The position numbers and the translations under genes were made by a program. DNA of 64,000 bases from Colletes latitarsis (Eukaryota; Arthropoda; Insecta; Hymenoptera; Colletidae). The stretch lies in contig NW_027488384.1 in NCBI RefSeq assembly GCF_051014445.1, positions 1,488,001 through 1,552,000 on the forward strand. The letters are read 5' to 3'. Of the stretch, positions 45,001-56,819 are shown piece by piece. The notes under the pieces were generated by a model. It ran no database searches, was not told the DNA's origin, and worked only from the letters and a program-made list of their open reading frames with translations. The stretch's first letter is position 1, and each line of letters opens with the position of its first letter.

Positions 45001-45271
45001 GGTATGCCCCGCGTGGGAGGGGGAGCGCCGTGTCCTGGTCGGCGTCGTCGGGCGGGATGTCTCGCTGCCGGGCGTGGTGCGCGCCATGCTCGGCAGCGAG
45101 GAGAAGTGGAGGGCCGTGGCCTCCTTCTGCGAGAACGTAATGTTGCAGAAGGAGGCCGCGGGGAGGGAGCGCGAGCTTCAGCGGCGCGCTGAAGCTCGCG
45201 CTCGTGCGGTGGCCCGAGGTCGTCGCCCGGTCGCGAGGCGTCGCGGGCGGCCGCCTCGGCGTGGCGGATGA
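42089..45271 (+). CDS. ORF2: endonuclease-reverse transcriptase (1060 aa), copy 2
   Basis: Full-length enzyme of the element, catalysing target nicking and target-primed reverse transcription in the nucleus. The APE-type endonuclease (about 1-210) has Asn10/Asn12, Glu37, Asp125, Asn127, Asp175 and His202. A linker with a basic Arg-rich stretch (about 300-350) leads to the reverse transcriptase: APGPDG (445-450), Asp577 of motif A, CGVPQGSVLGP (631-641) and YADD (665-668). The C-terminal finger is C956-X2-C959-X8-H968-X4-C973, followed by an Arg-rich tail. No RNase H domain or restriction-like endonuclease is apparent, as expected for R1 rather than R2 type. Differences from copy 1 are about 10 substitutions, none at a recognised catalytic residue. 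Expression probably depends on reinitiation at TAATG. By its insertion pattern the endonuclease is inferred to recognise the satellite. Confidence 0.96.
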   Translation: MPPRLLLQANLNHCRAAQDLMSQVLAEWGVGLAVAAEPYRVPDHPHWVGDADGLVATVWGGGDGSPPFSLLERGRGFVAVDWGGVAVVGCYISPRSGHAAFELYLAEVAACVQRYAARPVLVLGDFNAKSVAWGSPRTSVRGGILGDWAAGLDLRVLNRGSEHTCVRRYGGSIVDVGFATPNAVRMVSGWHVVAGAETLSDHRYIRMEVSAAASASRHGRLRGTPPRRWALRRLDKDALMAAALAATWPQGAAELPSIEEEVARLGALVAGICDAAMPRVGRASPRRAVYWWSDAIAELRVATVRARRQYTRARRRQRTGDGVARARAADDLYGAYRVARVALQVAIKRAKTRAWKELLQTLDDDPWGRPYKVVLNKLRPWAPPVTEGLDPRLLEDVVNTLFPIGERGPRPPAAAAVPVEWTAELGVTQEELAAAIRRLGVRNTAPGPDGVPGRVWVLTQGVLGADLRRLFDRCLRDGRFPPSWKVARMVLLRKEGRPAESPSAYRPICLLDEVGKLYERVIAARLVEHLSRGDPGLADCQFGFRGGRSTIDAIGRVRALSGAAVSRGGVALAISLDIANAFNTLPWEEIRRGLEYHRVPPCLRAVVGDYLRGRWIEYPGRDGDMRREVYCGVPQGSVLGPLLWNIAYDSVLRAGLPDGVSTVCYADDTLVLAVGAHWGRAMRRAEEGSQRVVDRIRGMGMTVAVHKTEVIAFHSPRQDPPPPLIRVGGADIEVKPRIRYLGLILDSHWRFEEHFRCLVPRLERMVAALGRILPNLGGSAGRVRRLYVAMVQSVALYGAPVWADDLAASRRSMTMLRRVQRRMALRVVRGYRTMSHEAATVLAGMPPMDLLARSHAVMYRHRVDRRAGVGAVPGGQEPAWGDLKRQARQSVLLAWQERLALPTAGHRTVGAVRPLLKEWLDRGHGSLTYRMAQVFSGHGSFGRYLCRIGKEPTARCCHCDAEQDTADHTLEVCPAWEGERRVLVGVVGRDVSLPGVVRAMLGSEEKWRAVASFCENVMLQKEAAGRERELQRRAEARARAVARGRRPVARRRGRPPRRGG
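43798..43831 (+). other. 16-bp perfect hairpin over RT motif A (copy 2)
   Basis: Same as copy 1 at 11136-11169. The next hairpin keeps its pairing despite an A-to-G change in its 3' arm (TCGGGTCCCC), which gives a G-U pair in RNA. Confidence 0.85.
45167..45203 (+). other. 17-bp perfect hairpin near the ORF2 end (copy 2)
   Basis: GAGCGCGAGCTTCAGCG and CGCTGAAGCTCGCGCTC around the loop GCG. In copy 1 (12505-12541) one base change (G to A) leaves a single A-C mismatch. Confidence 0.85.
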
Positions 45272-45786
45272 CCTAGGCTGGGAGGGGGGTCCTGAGGGGA
45301 CCCTCCTCCCGACAGGCGGCGCCGAGTCGGACCGGTTGGGGGTAGGAGTGCCTCCCCCTACCGGTCCGGCGCAAGGGGAGGCACCCTCGGTGGTCTGGTG
45401 CGGCCATGAACGCCCGGCCGCCGAGGGGTGGAAACGGGGTCGCGGGCGGTTGCGAGTTGGGGCTCGCAGCCGCCACTAAACGCGGCCCCGGGGCGGATAG
45501 CGGCGGGATGGAGTGGCCCCGTCCCGCCGCTATGAGGCAGTGTGTCTACTGGGGGGACCGATTGTCCCCCCGGGGGATGGGCGCGAAAGCGCGGGCATGG
45601 GGAGGATACCGGAAGAATGCTTCGAGCGATTCCCGGTATCCTCCCAAAGCGTGCCGAAGGGTCACCGTGGGGTTTTTAGTGGGTAGGTCCCGCGCCTGTC
45701 GTTGTACGGGCGCGGGGAATCCCACACACCCCTCCCACCTCTCCCCAAGGAGGTGGGAGGGAGTCTTTCGAAGATTTTCCCCACGA

Positions 45787-45787
<1 letters not shown>
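45272..45787 (+). other. 3' UTR of copy 2
   Basis: 516 bp, aligned base for base in length with copy 1. It keeps the hairpins described for copy 1, including the GCGC-GAAA-GCGC stem and the GGAGGATACCGG / CCGGTATCCTCC stem. Near 45325-45370 the stem around GGACCGGT / ACCGGTCC differs from copy 1 by changes that keep or improve pairing. No AATAAA is present. Confidence 0.85.

Positions 45788-45820
<33 letters not shown>
45788..45820 (+). other. Poly(A) tail of copy 2 (33 A)
   Basis: 33 uninterrupted A residues after CCCCACGAC, abutting the right target-site duplication. The last two As may derive from the target. Confidence 0.93.
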
Positions 45821-45824
<4 letters not shown>

Positions 45825-45834
45825 GGTCTGGGAT
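45821..45834 (+). repeat. Target-site duplication, right copy, element 2
   Basis: GTTTGGTCTGGGAT, identical to 39810-39823. The satellite continues as ATGTCTGGGGTTTGCCC, the exact continuation seen in the empty monomers at 49006 and 51310. Confidence 0.93.
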
Positions 45835-48800
45835 ATGTCTGGGGTTTGCCCTCATCAGGCTCATACTTTCGCGTTTTTCACATACTTGTTGAAGAGACCC
45901 TGGGTTTTTTCTGGTTTGGATCACGTAGTAGTGTGGTACCACGCTGAAACAGTCCATTAAACCTGGTTTGGATCAATATTTTAGAGGATAACGTATGTTA
46001 GGTCTAGGTTAGGCCAGGGATTTTCACTCATCAGACTCATACTTTCGCATTCTTCACATACTTGTTGAACGGATCCTGGGTTATTTTCTGGTTTGGATCA
46101 CATAGTAATGTGGTACCACACTGAAACATTCAATTAAACCTGGTCTTGATAAATATTTTAGAGAATAACGCATGCTAGGTCTGGGTTAGGTCTAGGATTT
46201 GCCCTCATCAGGCTCATACTTTCGCATATTTCTCATACTTCATGGCTAGACCCTGGGCTATTTCTGGATTGGATCACGTAGTAATGTGGTACCACACTGA
46301 AACAGTCAATAAAACCTGGTTTTGATCAATATTTTAGAGAATAATTCATGTTAGGTCTGGGTCAGGTCTAGGATTTGCCCTCATCAGGCTCATACTTTCG
46401 CATATTTCTCATACTTCATGGCTAGACCCTGGGCTATTTCTGGATTGGATCACGTAGTAATGAAGTACAACACTGAAACAGTCAATTAAACCTGGTTTCG
46501 ATCAATATTTTAGAGAATAATTCATGTTAGGTCTAGGTTAGGTCTGGGATTTGCTCTTATCAGGCTCATTCTTTCGCATATTTCTCATACTTGATGGCTA
46601 GATCCTGGGCTTTATCCGGATTGTATAACGTAGTAATGAAGTACAACACTGAAACAGTCAATTAAACCTGGTTTCCAACAATATTTTAGAGGATAACGCA
46701 AGGTAGGTCTGGGAGAGGCCTGGGATTTGACCTCGTCAGACTCATACTTTCGCACCCTTCACATACTCGTTTAACAGATACTGGGTTATTTTCTTGTTTG
46801 GATCACATAGTAATGTGGTACCACACTGAAACTGTCGATTAAACCAGGTTTCGATCAATATTTTAGAGAATAATTCATGTTAGGTCTAGGTTAGGTCTGG
46901 GATTTACTCTCATCAGGCTCATTCTTTCGCATATTACTCATACTTGATGGCTAGATCCTGGGCTTTTTCTGGATTGGATCACGTAGTAATGTGGGACCAC
47001 ACTGAAACAATCAATTAAACCTGGTCTTGATAAATATTTTAGAGGATAACGCATGTTAGGTCTGGGTTAGGTATAGGATTTGCCCTCGTCAGGCTCATAC
47101 TTTCGCATATTTCTCATACTTCAAGGCTAGATCCTGGGCTGTTTCTGGATTGTATCACATAGTAATGTGGTACCACACTGAAACAGTCGATTAAACCAGG
47201 TTTCGATCAATATTTTAGAGGATAACGCATGTTAGGTCTGGGATAGGTCTGGGATTTGACCTCATCAGACTCATACTTTTGCACACTTCACATACTCGTA
47301 GAAACAGATCCTGGGTTATTTTCTGGTTTGGATCACACAGTAATGTGGTACCACACTGAAACAGTCGATTAAACCTGGTTTCGATCAATATTTTAGAGGA
47401 TGACGCATGTTAGGTCTAGGTTTGCCCTGGGAATTTCACTCATCAGACTCATGCTTTCGCATTCTTCACATACTTGTTGAACTGATCCTGGGTTTTTTCT
47501 GGTTTGGATCACGTAGTAATGTGGTACCACACTGAAACAGTCGATTAAACCTGGTTTCGATCAATATTTTAGAGGATAACGCATGTTAGGTCTATGTTAG
47601 CCCTGGGATTCTCACTCATCAGACTCATACTTTCGCATTCTTCACATACTTGTTGAACTGATCCTGGGTTTTGTCTGGTTTGGATCACGTAGTAATGTGG
47701 TACCGCACTGAAATAGTCGATTAAACCTGGTTTCGATCAATATTTTAGAGGATAACGCAAGTTAGGTCTGGGATAGGTCTAGGATTTGACCTCATCAGAC
47801 TCATACTTTCGCACACTTCACATACTCCTTGAACAGATTCTGGGTTATTTTCTGGTTTGGATCACATAGTAATGTGGTACCACACTGAAACAGTCGATTA
47901 AACCTGGCTTCGATCAATATTGTAGAGGATAACGCAAGTTAGGTCTGTGATAGGTCTGGGATTTGACCTTATCAGACTCATACTTTCGCACACTTCACAT
48001 ACTCCTTGAACCGATCCTGGGTTATTTTCTGGTTTGAATCACATAGTAATGTGGTACCACACTGAAACAGTCGATTAAACCAGGTTTCGATCAATATTTT
48101 GGAGGATAACGCATGTTAGGTCTAGGTTAGGCCTGGGATTTGCCCTCATCAGGCTCATACTTTCGCATATTTCTCATACTTCATGGCTAGATCCTGGGCT
48201 CTTTCTGGATTGTATCACGTAGTAATGTGGTACCACGCTGAAACCGTCAATTAAACCTGGTTTCGATCAATATTTTAGAGGATAACGCAAGTTAGGTCTG
48301 GGATAGGTCTAGGATTTGCCCTCATCAGGCTCTTACTTTCGCATATTTCTCATACTTCATGGCTAGATCCTAGGCTATTTCTGGATTGGATCACGTAGTA
48401 AAGTGGTACCACACTGAAACATTCAATGAAACCTGGTCTGGATAAATACCTTAGAGGATAACGCATCTTAGGTCTGGGTTAGGTCTAAGATTGCCCTCAT
48501 CTTCCCCTCATCAGGCTCACAGTTTAGCGTTCTTCACATACTTGTCGAACAGATCCTGGATTTTTTCTGGTATGGATCACGAAGTAGTGTGGTACCACAC
48601 TGAAACAGTCCATTAAACCTGGTTTCGATCAATATTTTAGAGGATAACGCAAGTTACGTCTGGGATAGGTCTGGGATTTGACCTCATCTGACTCATACTT
48701 TCGCACACTTCACATACTCCTTGAACAGATCCTGGGTTATTTTCTGGTTTGGATCACATAGTAATGTGGTACCACACTGAAACAGTCGATTAAACCAGGT

Positions 48801-49005
48801 TTCGATCAATATTTTGGAGGATAACGCAAGTTAGGTCTAGGTTAGGCCTGGGATTTGCCCTCATCAGGCTCATACTTTCGCATATTTCTCATACTTGATG
48901 GCTAGATCCTGGGCTTTTTCTGGATTGCATCACGTAGTAATGAAGTACAACACTGAAGCAGTCAATTAAACCTGGTTTCCATAAATATCTTAGAGGACAA
49001 CGCAA

Positions 49006-52000
49006 GTTTGGTCTGGGATATGTCTGGGGTTTGCCCTCATCAGGCTCATACTTTCGCGTTTTTCACATACTTGCTGAAGAGACCCTGGGTTTTTTCTGGT
49101 TTGGATCACGTAGTAGTGTGGTACCACGCTGAAACAGTCTATTAAACCTGGTTTGGATCAATATTTTAGAGGATAACGCATGTTAGGTCTAGGTTAGGCC
49201 TGGGATTTTCACTCATCAGACTCATACTTTCGCATTCTTCACATACTTGTTGAACGGATCCTGGGTTATTTTCTGGTTTGGATCACATAGTAATGTGGTA
49301 CCACACTGAAACAGTCGATTAAACCAGGTTTCGATCAATATTTTGGAGGATAACGCATGTTAGGTCTAGGTTAGGCCTGGGATTTGCCATCATCAGGCTC
49401 ATACTTTCGCATATTTCTCATACTTCATGGCTAGATCCTGGGCTCTTTCTGGATTGTATCGCGTAGTAATGTGGTACCACGCTGAAACAGTCAATTAAAC
49501 CTGCTTTCGATCAATATTTTAGAGGATAACGCAAGTTAGGTCTGGGATAGGTCTAGGATTTGACCTAATCAGACTCATACTTTTGCACACTTCACATACT
49601 CGTAGAAACAGATCCTGGGTTATTTTCTGGTTTGGATCACATAGTAATGTGGTACCACACTGAAACAGTCGATTAAACCTGGTTTCGATCAATATTTTAG
49701 AGGATAACGCATGTTAGGTCTAGGTTTGCCCTGGGAATTTCACTCATCAGACTCATACTTTCGCATTCTTCACATACTTGTTGAACTGATCCTGGGTTTT
49801 TTCTGGTTTGGATCACGTAGTAATGTGGTACCACACTGAAACAGTCGATTAAACCTGGTTTCGATCAATATTTTAGAGGATAACGCATGTTAGGTCTATG
49901 TTAGCCCTGGGATTCTCACTCATCAGACTCATACTTTCGCATTCTTCACATACTTGTTGAACTGATCCTGGGTTTTTTCTGGTTTGGATCACGTAGTAAT
50001 GTGGTACCGCACTGAAATAGTCGATTAAACCTGGTTTCGATCAATATTTTAGAGGATAACGCAAGTTAGGTCTGGGATAGGTCTGGGATTTGACCTCATC
50101 AGACTCATACTTTCGCACACTTCACATACTCCTTGAACAGATTCTGGGTTATTTTCTGGTTTGGATCACATAGTAATGTGGTACCACACTGAATCAGTCG
50201 GTTAAACCTGGTTTCGATCAATATTGTAGAGGATAACGCAAGTTAGGTCTGGGATAGGTCTGGGATTTGACCTCATCAGACTCATACTTTCGCACACTTC
50301 ACATACTCCTTGAACAGATCCTGGGTTATTTTCTGGTTTGGATCACATAGTAATGTGGTACCACACTGAAACAGTCGATTAAACCAGGTCTCGATCAATA
50401 TTTTGGAGGATAACGCATGTTAGGTCTAGGTTAGGCCTGGGATTTGCCCTCATCAGGCTCATACTTTCGCATATTTTTCATACTTCATGGCTAGGTCCTG
50501 GGCTCTTTCTGGATTGTATCACGTAGTAATGTGGTACCACGCTGAAACCGTCAATTAAACCTGGTTTCGATCAATATTTTAGAGGATAACGCAAGTTAGG
50601 TCTGGGATAGGTCTAGGATTTGCCCTCATCGGGCTCTTACTTTCGCATATTTCTCATACTTCATGGCTAGATCCTAGGCTATTTCTGGATTGGATCACGT
50701 AGTAAAGTGGTACCACACTGAAACATTCAATGAAACCTGGTCTGGATAAATATTTTAGAGGATAACGCATCTTAGGTCTGGGTTAGGTCTAAGATTGCCC
50801 TCATCTTCCCCTCATCAGGCTCACAGTTTAGCGTTCTTCACATACTTGTCGAACAGATCCTGGGTTTTTTCTGGTATGGATCACGAAGTAGTGTGGTACC
50901 ACACTGAAACAGTCCATTAAACCTGGTTTCGATCAATATTTTAGAGGATAACGCAAGTTAGGTCTGGGATAGGTCTGGGATTTGACCTCATCAGACTCAT
51001 ACTTTCGCACACTTCACATACTCCTTGAACAGATCCTGGGTTATTTTCTGGTTTGGATCACATAGTAATGTGGTACCACACTGAAACAGTCGATTAAACC
51101 AGGTTTCGATCAATATTTTGGAGGATAACGCATGTTAGGTCTAGGTTAGGCCTGGGATTTGCCCTCATCAGGCTCATACTTTCGCATATTTCTCATACTT
51201 GATGGCTAGATCCTGGGCTTTTTCTGGATTGCATCACGTAGTAATGAAGTACAACACTGAAGCAGTCAATTAAACCTGGTTTCCATAAATATCTTAGAGG
51301 ACAACGCAAGTTTGGTCTGGGATATGTCTGGGGTTTGCCCTCATCAGGCTCATACTTTCGCGTTTTTCACATACTTGTTGAAGAGACCCTGGGTTTTTTC
51401 TGGTTTGGATCACGTAGTAGTGTGGTACCACGCTGAAACAGTCCATTAAACCTGGTTTGGATCAATATTTTAGAGGATAACGCATGTTAGGTCTAGGTTA
51501 GGCCTGGGATTTTCACTCATCAGACTCATACTTTCGCATTCTTCACATACTTGTTGAACGGATCCTGGGTTATTTTCTGGTTTGGATCACATAGTAATGT
51601 GGTACCACACTGAAACAGTCGATTAAACCAGGTTTCGATCAATATTTTGGAGGATAACGCATGTTAGGTCTAGGTTAGGCCTGGGATTTGCCATCATCAG
51701 GCTCATACTTTCGCATATCTCTCATACTTCATGGCTAGATCCTGGGCTCTTTCTGGATTGTATCGCGTAGTAATGTGGTACCACGCTGAAACAGTCAATT
51801 AAACCTGGTTTCGATCAATATTTTAGAGGATAACGCAAGTTAGGTCTGGGATAGGTCTAGGATTTGACCTAATCAGACTCATACTTTTGCACACTTCACA
51901 TACTCGTAGAAACAGATCCTGTGTTATTTTCTGGTTTGGATCACATAGTAATGTGGTACCACACTGAAACAGTCGATTAAACCTGGTTTCGATCAATATT

Positions 52001-55000
52001 TTAGAGGATAACGCATGTTAGGTCTAGGTTTGCCCTGGGAATTTCACTCATCAGACTCATACTTTCGCATTCTTCACATACTTGTTGAACTGATCCTGGG
52101 TTTTTTCTGGTTTGGATCACGTAGTAATGTGGTACCACACTGAAACAGTCGATTAAACCTGGTTTCGATCAATATTTTAGAGGATAACGCATGTTAGGTC
52201 TATGTTAGCCCTGGGATTCTCACTCATCAGACTCATACTTTCGCATTCTTCACATACTTGTTGAACTGATCCTGGGTTTTTTCTGGTTTGGATCACGTAG
52301 TAATGTGGTACCGCACTGAAATAGTCGATTAAACCTGGTTTCGATCAATATTTTAGAGGATAACGCAAGTTAGGTCTGGGATAGGTCTGGGATTTGACCT
52401 CATCAGACTCATACTTTCGCACACTTCACATACTCCTTGAACAGATTCTGGGTTATTTTCTGGTTTGGATCACATAGTAATGTGGTACCACACTGAATCA
52501 GTCGATTAAACCTGGTTTCGATCAATATTGTAGAGGATAACGCAAGCTAGGTCTGGGATAGGTCTGGGATTTGACCTCATCAGACTCATACTTTCGCACA
52601 CTTCACATACTCCTTGAACAGATCCTGGGTTATTTTCTGGTTTGGATCACATAGTAATGTGGTACCACACTGAAACAGTCGATTAAACCAGGTTTCGATC
52701 AATATTTTGGAGGATAACGCATGTTAGGTCTAGGTTAGGCCTGGGATTTGCCCTCATCAGGCTCATACTTTCGCATATTTCTCATACTTCATGGCTAGAT
52801 CCTGGGCTCTTTCTGGATTGTATCACGTAGTAATGTGGTACCACGCTGAAACCGTCAATTAAACCTGGTTTCGATCAATATTTTAGAGGATAACGCAAGT
52901 TAGGTCTGGGATAGGTCTAGGATTTGCCCTCATCAGGCTCTTACTTTCGCATATTTCTCATACTTCATGGCTAGATCCTAGGCTATTTCTGGATTGGATC
53001 ACGTAGTAAAGTGGTACCACACTGAAACATTCAATGAAACCTGGTCTGGATAAATATTTTAGAGGATAACGCATCTTAGGTCTGGGTTAGGTCTAAGATT
53101 GCCCTCATCTTCCCCTCATCAGGCTCACAGTTTAGCGTTCTTCACATACTTGTCGAACAGATCCTGGGTTTTTTTTGGTATGGATCACGAAGTAGTGTGG
53201 TACCACACTGAAACAGTCCATTAAACCTGGTTTCGATCAATATTTTAGAGGATAACGCAAGTTAGGTCTGGGATAGGTCTGGGATTAGACCTCATCAGAC
53301 TCATACTTTCGCACACTTCACATACTCCTTGAACAGATCCTGGGTTATTTTCTGGTTTGGATCACATAGTAATGTGGTACCACACTGAAACAGCCAATTA
53401 AACCAGGTTTCGATCAATATTTTGGAGGATAACGCATGTTAGGTCTAGGTTAGGCCTGGGATTTGCCCTCATCAGGCTCATACTTTCGCATATTTCTCAT
53501 ACTTGATGGCTAGATCCTGGGCTTTTTCTGGATTGCATCACGTAGTAATGAAGTACAACACTGAAGCAGTCAATTAAACCTGGTTTCCATAAATATCTTG
53601 GAGGACAACGCAAGTTTGGTCTGGGATATGTCTGGGGTTTGCCCTCATCAGGCTCATACTTTCGCGTTTTTCACATACTTGTTGAAGAGACCCTGGGTTT
53701 TTTCTGGTTTGGATCACGTAGTAGTGTGGTACCACGCTGAAACAGTCCATTAAACCTGGTTTGGATCAATATTTTAGAGGATAACGCATGTTAGGTCTAG
53801 GTTAGGCCTGGGATTTTCACTCATCAGACTCATACTTTCGCATTCTTCACATACTTGTTGAACGGATCCTGGGTTATTTCTGGTTTGGATCACATAGTAA
53901 TGTGGTACCACACTGAAACAGTCGATTAAACCTGGTTTCGATCAATATTGTAGAGGATAACGCAAGTTAGGTCTGGGATAGGTCTGGGATTTGACCTGAT
54001 CAGACTCATACTTTCGCACACTTCACATACTCCTTGAACAGATCCTGGGTTATTTTCTGGTTTGGATCACATAGTAATGTGGTACCACACTGAAACAGTC
54101 GATTAAACCTGGTTTCGATCAATATTGTAGAGGATAACGCAAGTTAGGTCTGGGATAGGTCTGGGATTTGACCTCATCAGACTCATACTTTCGCACACTT
54201 CACATACTCCTTGAACAGATCCTGGGTTATTTTCTGGTTTGGATCACATAGTAATGTGGTACCACACTGAAACGGTCGATTAAACCAGGTTTCGATCAAT
54301 ATTTTGGAGGATAACGCATGTTAGGTCTAGGTTAGGCCTGGGATTTGCCCTCATCAGGCTCATACTTTCGCATATTTCTCATACTTCATGGCTAGATCCT
54401 GGGCTCTTTCTGGATTGTATCACGTAGTAATGTGGTACCACGCTGAAACCGTCAATTAAACCTGGTTTCGATCAATATTTTAGAGGATAACGCAAGTTAG
54501 GTCTGGGATAGGTCTAGGATTTGCCCTCATCAGGCTCTTACTTTCGCATATTTCTCATACTTCATGGCTAGATCCTAGGCTATTTCTGGATTGGATCACG
54601 TAGTAAAGTGGCACCACACTGAAACATTCAATGAAACCTGGTCTGGATAAATATATTAGAGGATAACGCATCTTAGGTCTGGGTTAGGTCTAAGATTGCC
54701 CTCATCTTCCCCTCATCAGGTTCACAGTTTAGCGTTCTTCACATACTTGTCGAACAGATCCTGTGTTTTTTCTGGTATGGAGCACGAAGTAGTGTGGTAC
54801 CACACTGAAACAGTCCATTAAACCTGGTTTCGATCAATATTTTAGAGGATAACGCAAGTTAGGTCTGGGATAGGTCTGGGGTTTGACCTCATCAGACTCA
54901 TACTTTCGCACACTTCACATACTCCTTGAACAGATCCTGGGTTATTTTCTGGTTTGGATCACATAGTAATGTGGTACCACACTGAAACAGTCGATTAAAC

Positions 55001-56819
55001 CAGGTTTCGATCAATATTTTGGAGGATAACGCATGTTAGGTCTAGGTTAGGCCTGGGATTTGCCCTCATCAGGCTCATAGTTTCGCATATTTCTCATACT
55101 TGATGGCTAGATCCTGGGCTTTTTCTGGATTGCATCACGTAGTAATGAAGTACAACACTGAAGCAGTCAATTAAACCTGGTTTCCATAAATATCTTAGAG
55201 GACAACGCAAGTTTGGTCTGGGATATGTCTGGGGTTTGCCCTCATCAGGCTCATACTTTCGCGTTTTTCACATACTTGTTGAAGAGACCCTGGGTTTTTT
55301 CTGGTTTGGATCACGTAGTAGTGTGGTACCACGCTGAAACAGTCCATTAAACCTGGTTTGGATCAATATTTTAGAGGATAACGCATGTTAGGTCTAGGTT
55401 AGGCCTGGGATTTTCACTCATCAGACTCATACTTTCGCATTCTTCACATACTTGTTGAACGGATCCTGGGTTATTTCTGGTTTGGATCACGTAGTAATGT
55501 GGGACCACACTGAAACAGTCCATTAAACCTGGTTTCGATCAATATTTTAGAGACTAATTCATGTTAGGTCTATGTTAGGTCTGGGATTTGCTCTCATCAG
55601 GCTCATTCTTTCGCATATTTCTCATACTTGATGGCTAGATCCTGGGCTTTTTCTGGATTGCATCACGTAGTAATGTAGTACCACACTGAAACAGTCAATG
55701 AAACCTGGTTTCCATCAATATTTTAGAGGACAACGCATGTTAGGGCTAGGTTAGCCCTGGGAATTACACTCATCAGACTCATACTTTCGCATTCTTCACA
55801 TACTTGTTGAACTGATCCTGGGTTTTTTCTGGTTTGGATCACGTAGTATTGTGATACCACACTGAAACTGTCAATGAAACCTGGTTTCCATCAATATTTT
55901 AGAGGACAGCGCATGTTAGGTCTAGGTTAGGCCTGGGATATGCCCTCATGAGGCTCATACTTTCGCATTCTTCACATACTTCATGGCTAGATCCTGGGCT
56001 CTTTCTGGATTGTATCACGTAGTAATGTGGTACCACGCTGAAACCGTCAATTAAACCTGGTTTCGATCAATATTTTAGAGGATAACGCAAGTTAGGTCTG
56101 GGATAGGTCTAGGATTTGCCCTCATCAGGCTCTTACTTTCGCATATTTCTCATACTTCATGGCTAGATCCTAGGCTATTTCTGGATTGGATCACGTAGTA
56201 AAGTGGTACCACACTGAAACATTCAATGAAACCTGGTCTGGATAAATATTTTAGAGGATAACGCATCTTAGGTCTGGGTTAGGTCTAAGATTGCCCTCAT
56301 CTTCCCCTCATCAGGTTCACAGTTTAGCGTTCTTCACATACTTGTCGAACAGATCCTGTGTTTTTTCTGGTATGGATCGCGAAGTAGTGTGGTACCACAC
56401 TGAAACAGTCCATTAAACCTGGTTTCGATCAATATTTTAGAGGGTAACGCAAGTTAGGTCTGGGATAGGTCTGGGATTTGACCTCATCAGACTCATACTT
56501 TGGCACACTTCACATACTCCTTGAACAGATCCTGGGTTATTTTCTGGGTTGGATCACATAGTAATGTGGTACCACACTGAAACAGTCGATTAAACCAGGT
56601 TTCGATCAATATCTTGGAGGATAACGCATGTTAGGTCTAGGTTAGGCCTGGGATTTGCCCTCATCAGGCTCATACTTTCGCATATTTCTCATACATGATG
56701 GCTAGATCCTGGGCTTTTTCTGGATTGCATCACGTAGTAATGAAGTACAACACTGAAGCAGTCAATTAAACCTGGTTTCCATAAATATCTTAGAGGACAA
56801 CGCAAGTTTGGTCTGGGAT
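49006..56819 (+). repeat. About 13-monomer higher-order repeat, with shortened derivatives
   Basis: The variant GTTTGGTCTGGGATATG starts at 49006, 51310 and 53614 (period 2304 bp, 13 monomers plus 16 bp), then at 55211 and 56806 (1597 and 1595 bp, about nine monomers). The linked variant GAAGAGACCCTGGG shows the same spacing (GACCC at 49081, 51385, 53689, 55286, 56881). The shorter units look like the longer one after loss of four monomers. Confidence 0.85.

Larger units (their letters stand above)
39824..45820 (+). mobile_element. R1-clade non-LTR retrotransposon, copy 2 (apparently full length)
   Basis: A 5997-bp insertion with a 385-bp 5' UTR, intact ORF1 (626 aa), intact ORF2 (1060 aa), a 516-bp 3' UTR and 33 A residues. 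It is flanked by a 14-bp duplication and oriented like copy 1. Its endonuclease, reverse transcriptase and zinc fingers all carry the expected residues, so it is a candidate source element. The 5' end starts with TCCCTCAGGGG right after the target; the first T may be an added base. Whether the true 5' end is complete cannot be shown from one copy, but an ATG in good context and a structured leader argue for it. R1 of insects also makes a 14-bp duplication, at its 28S rDNA site (known of the family). Confidence 0.96.
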
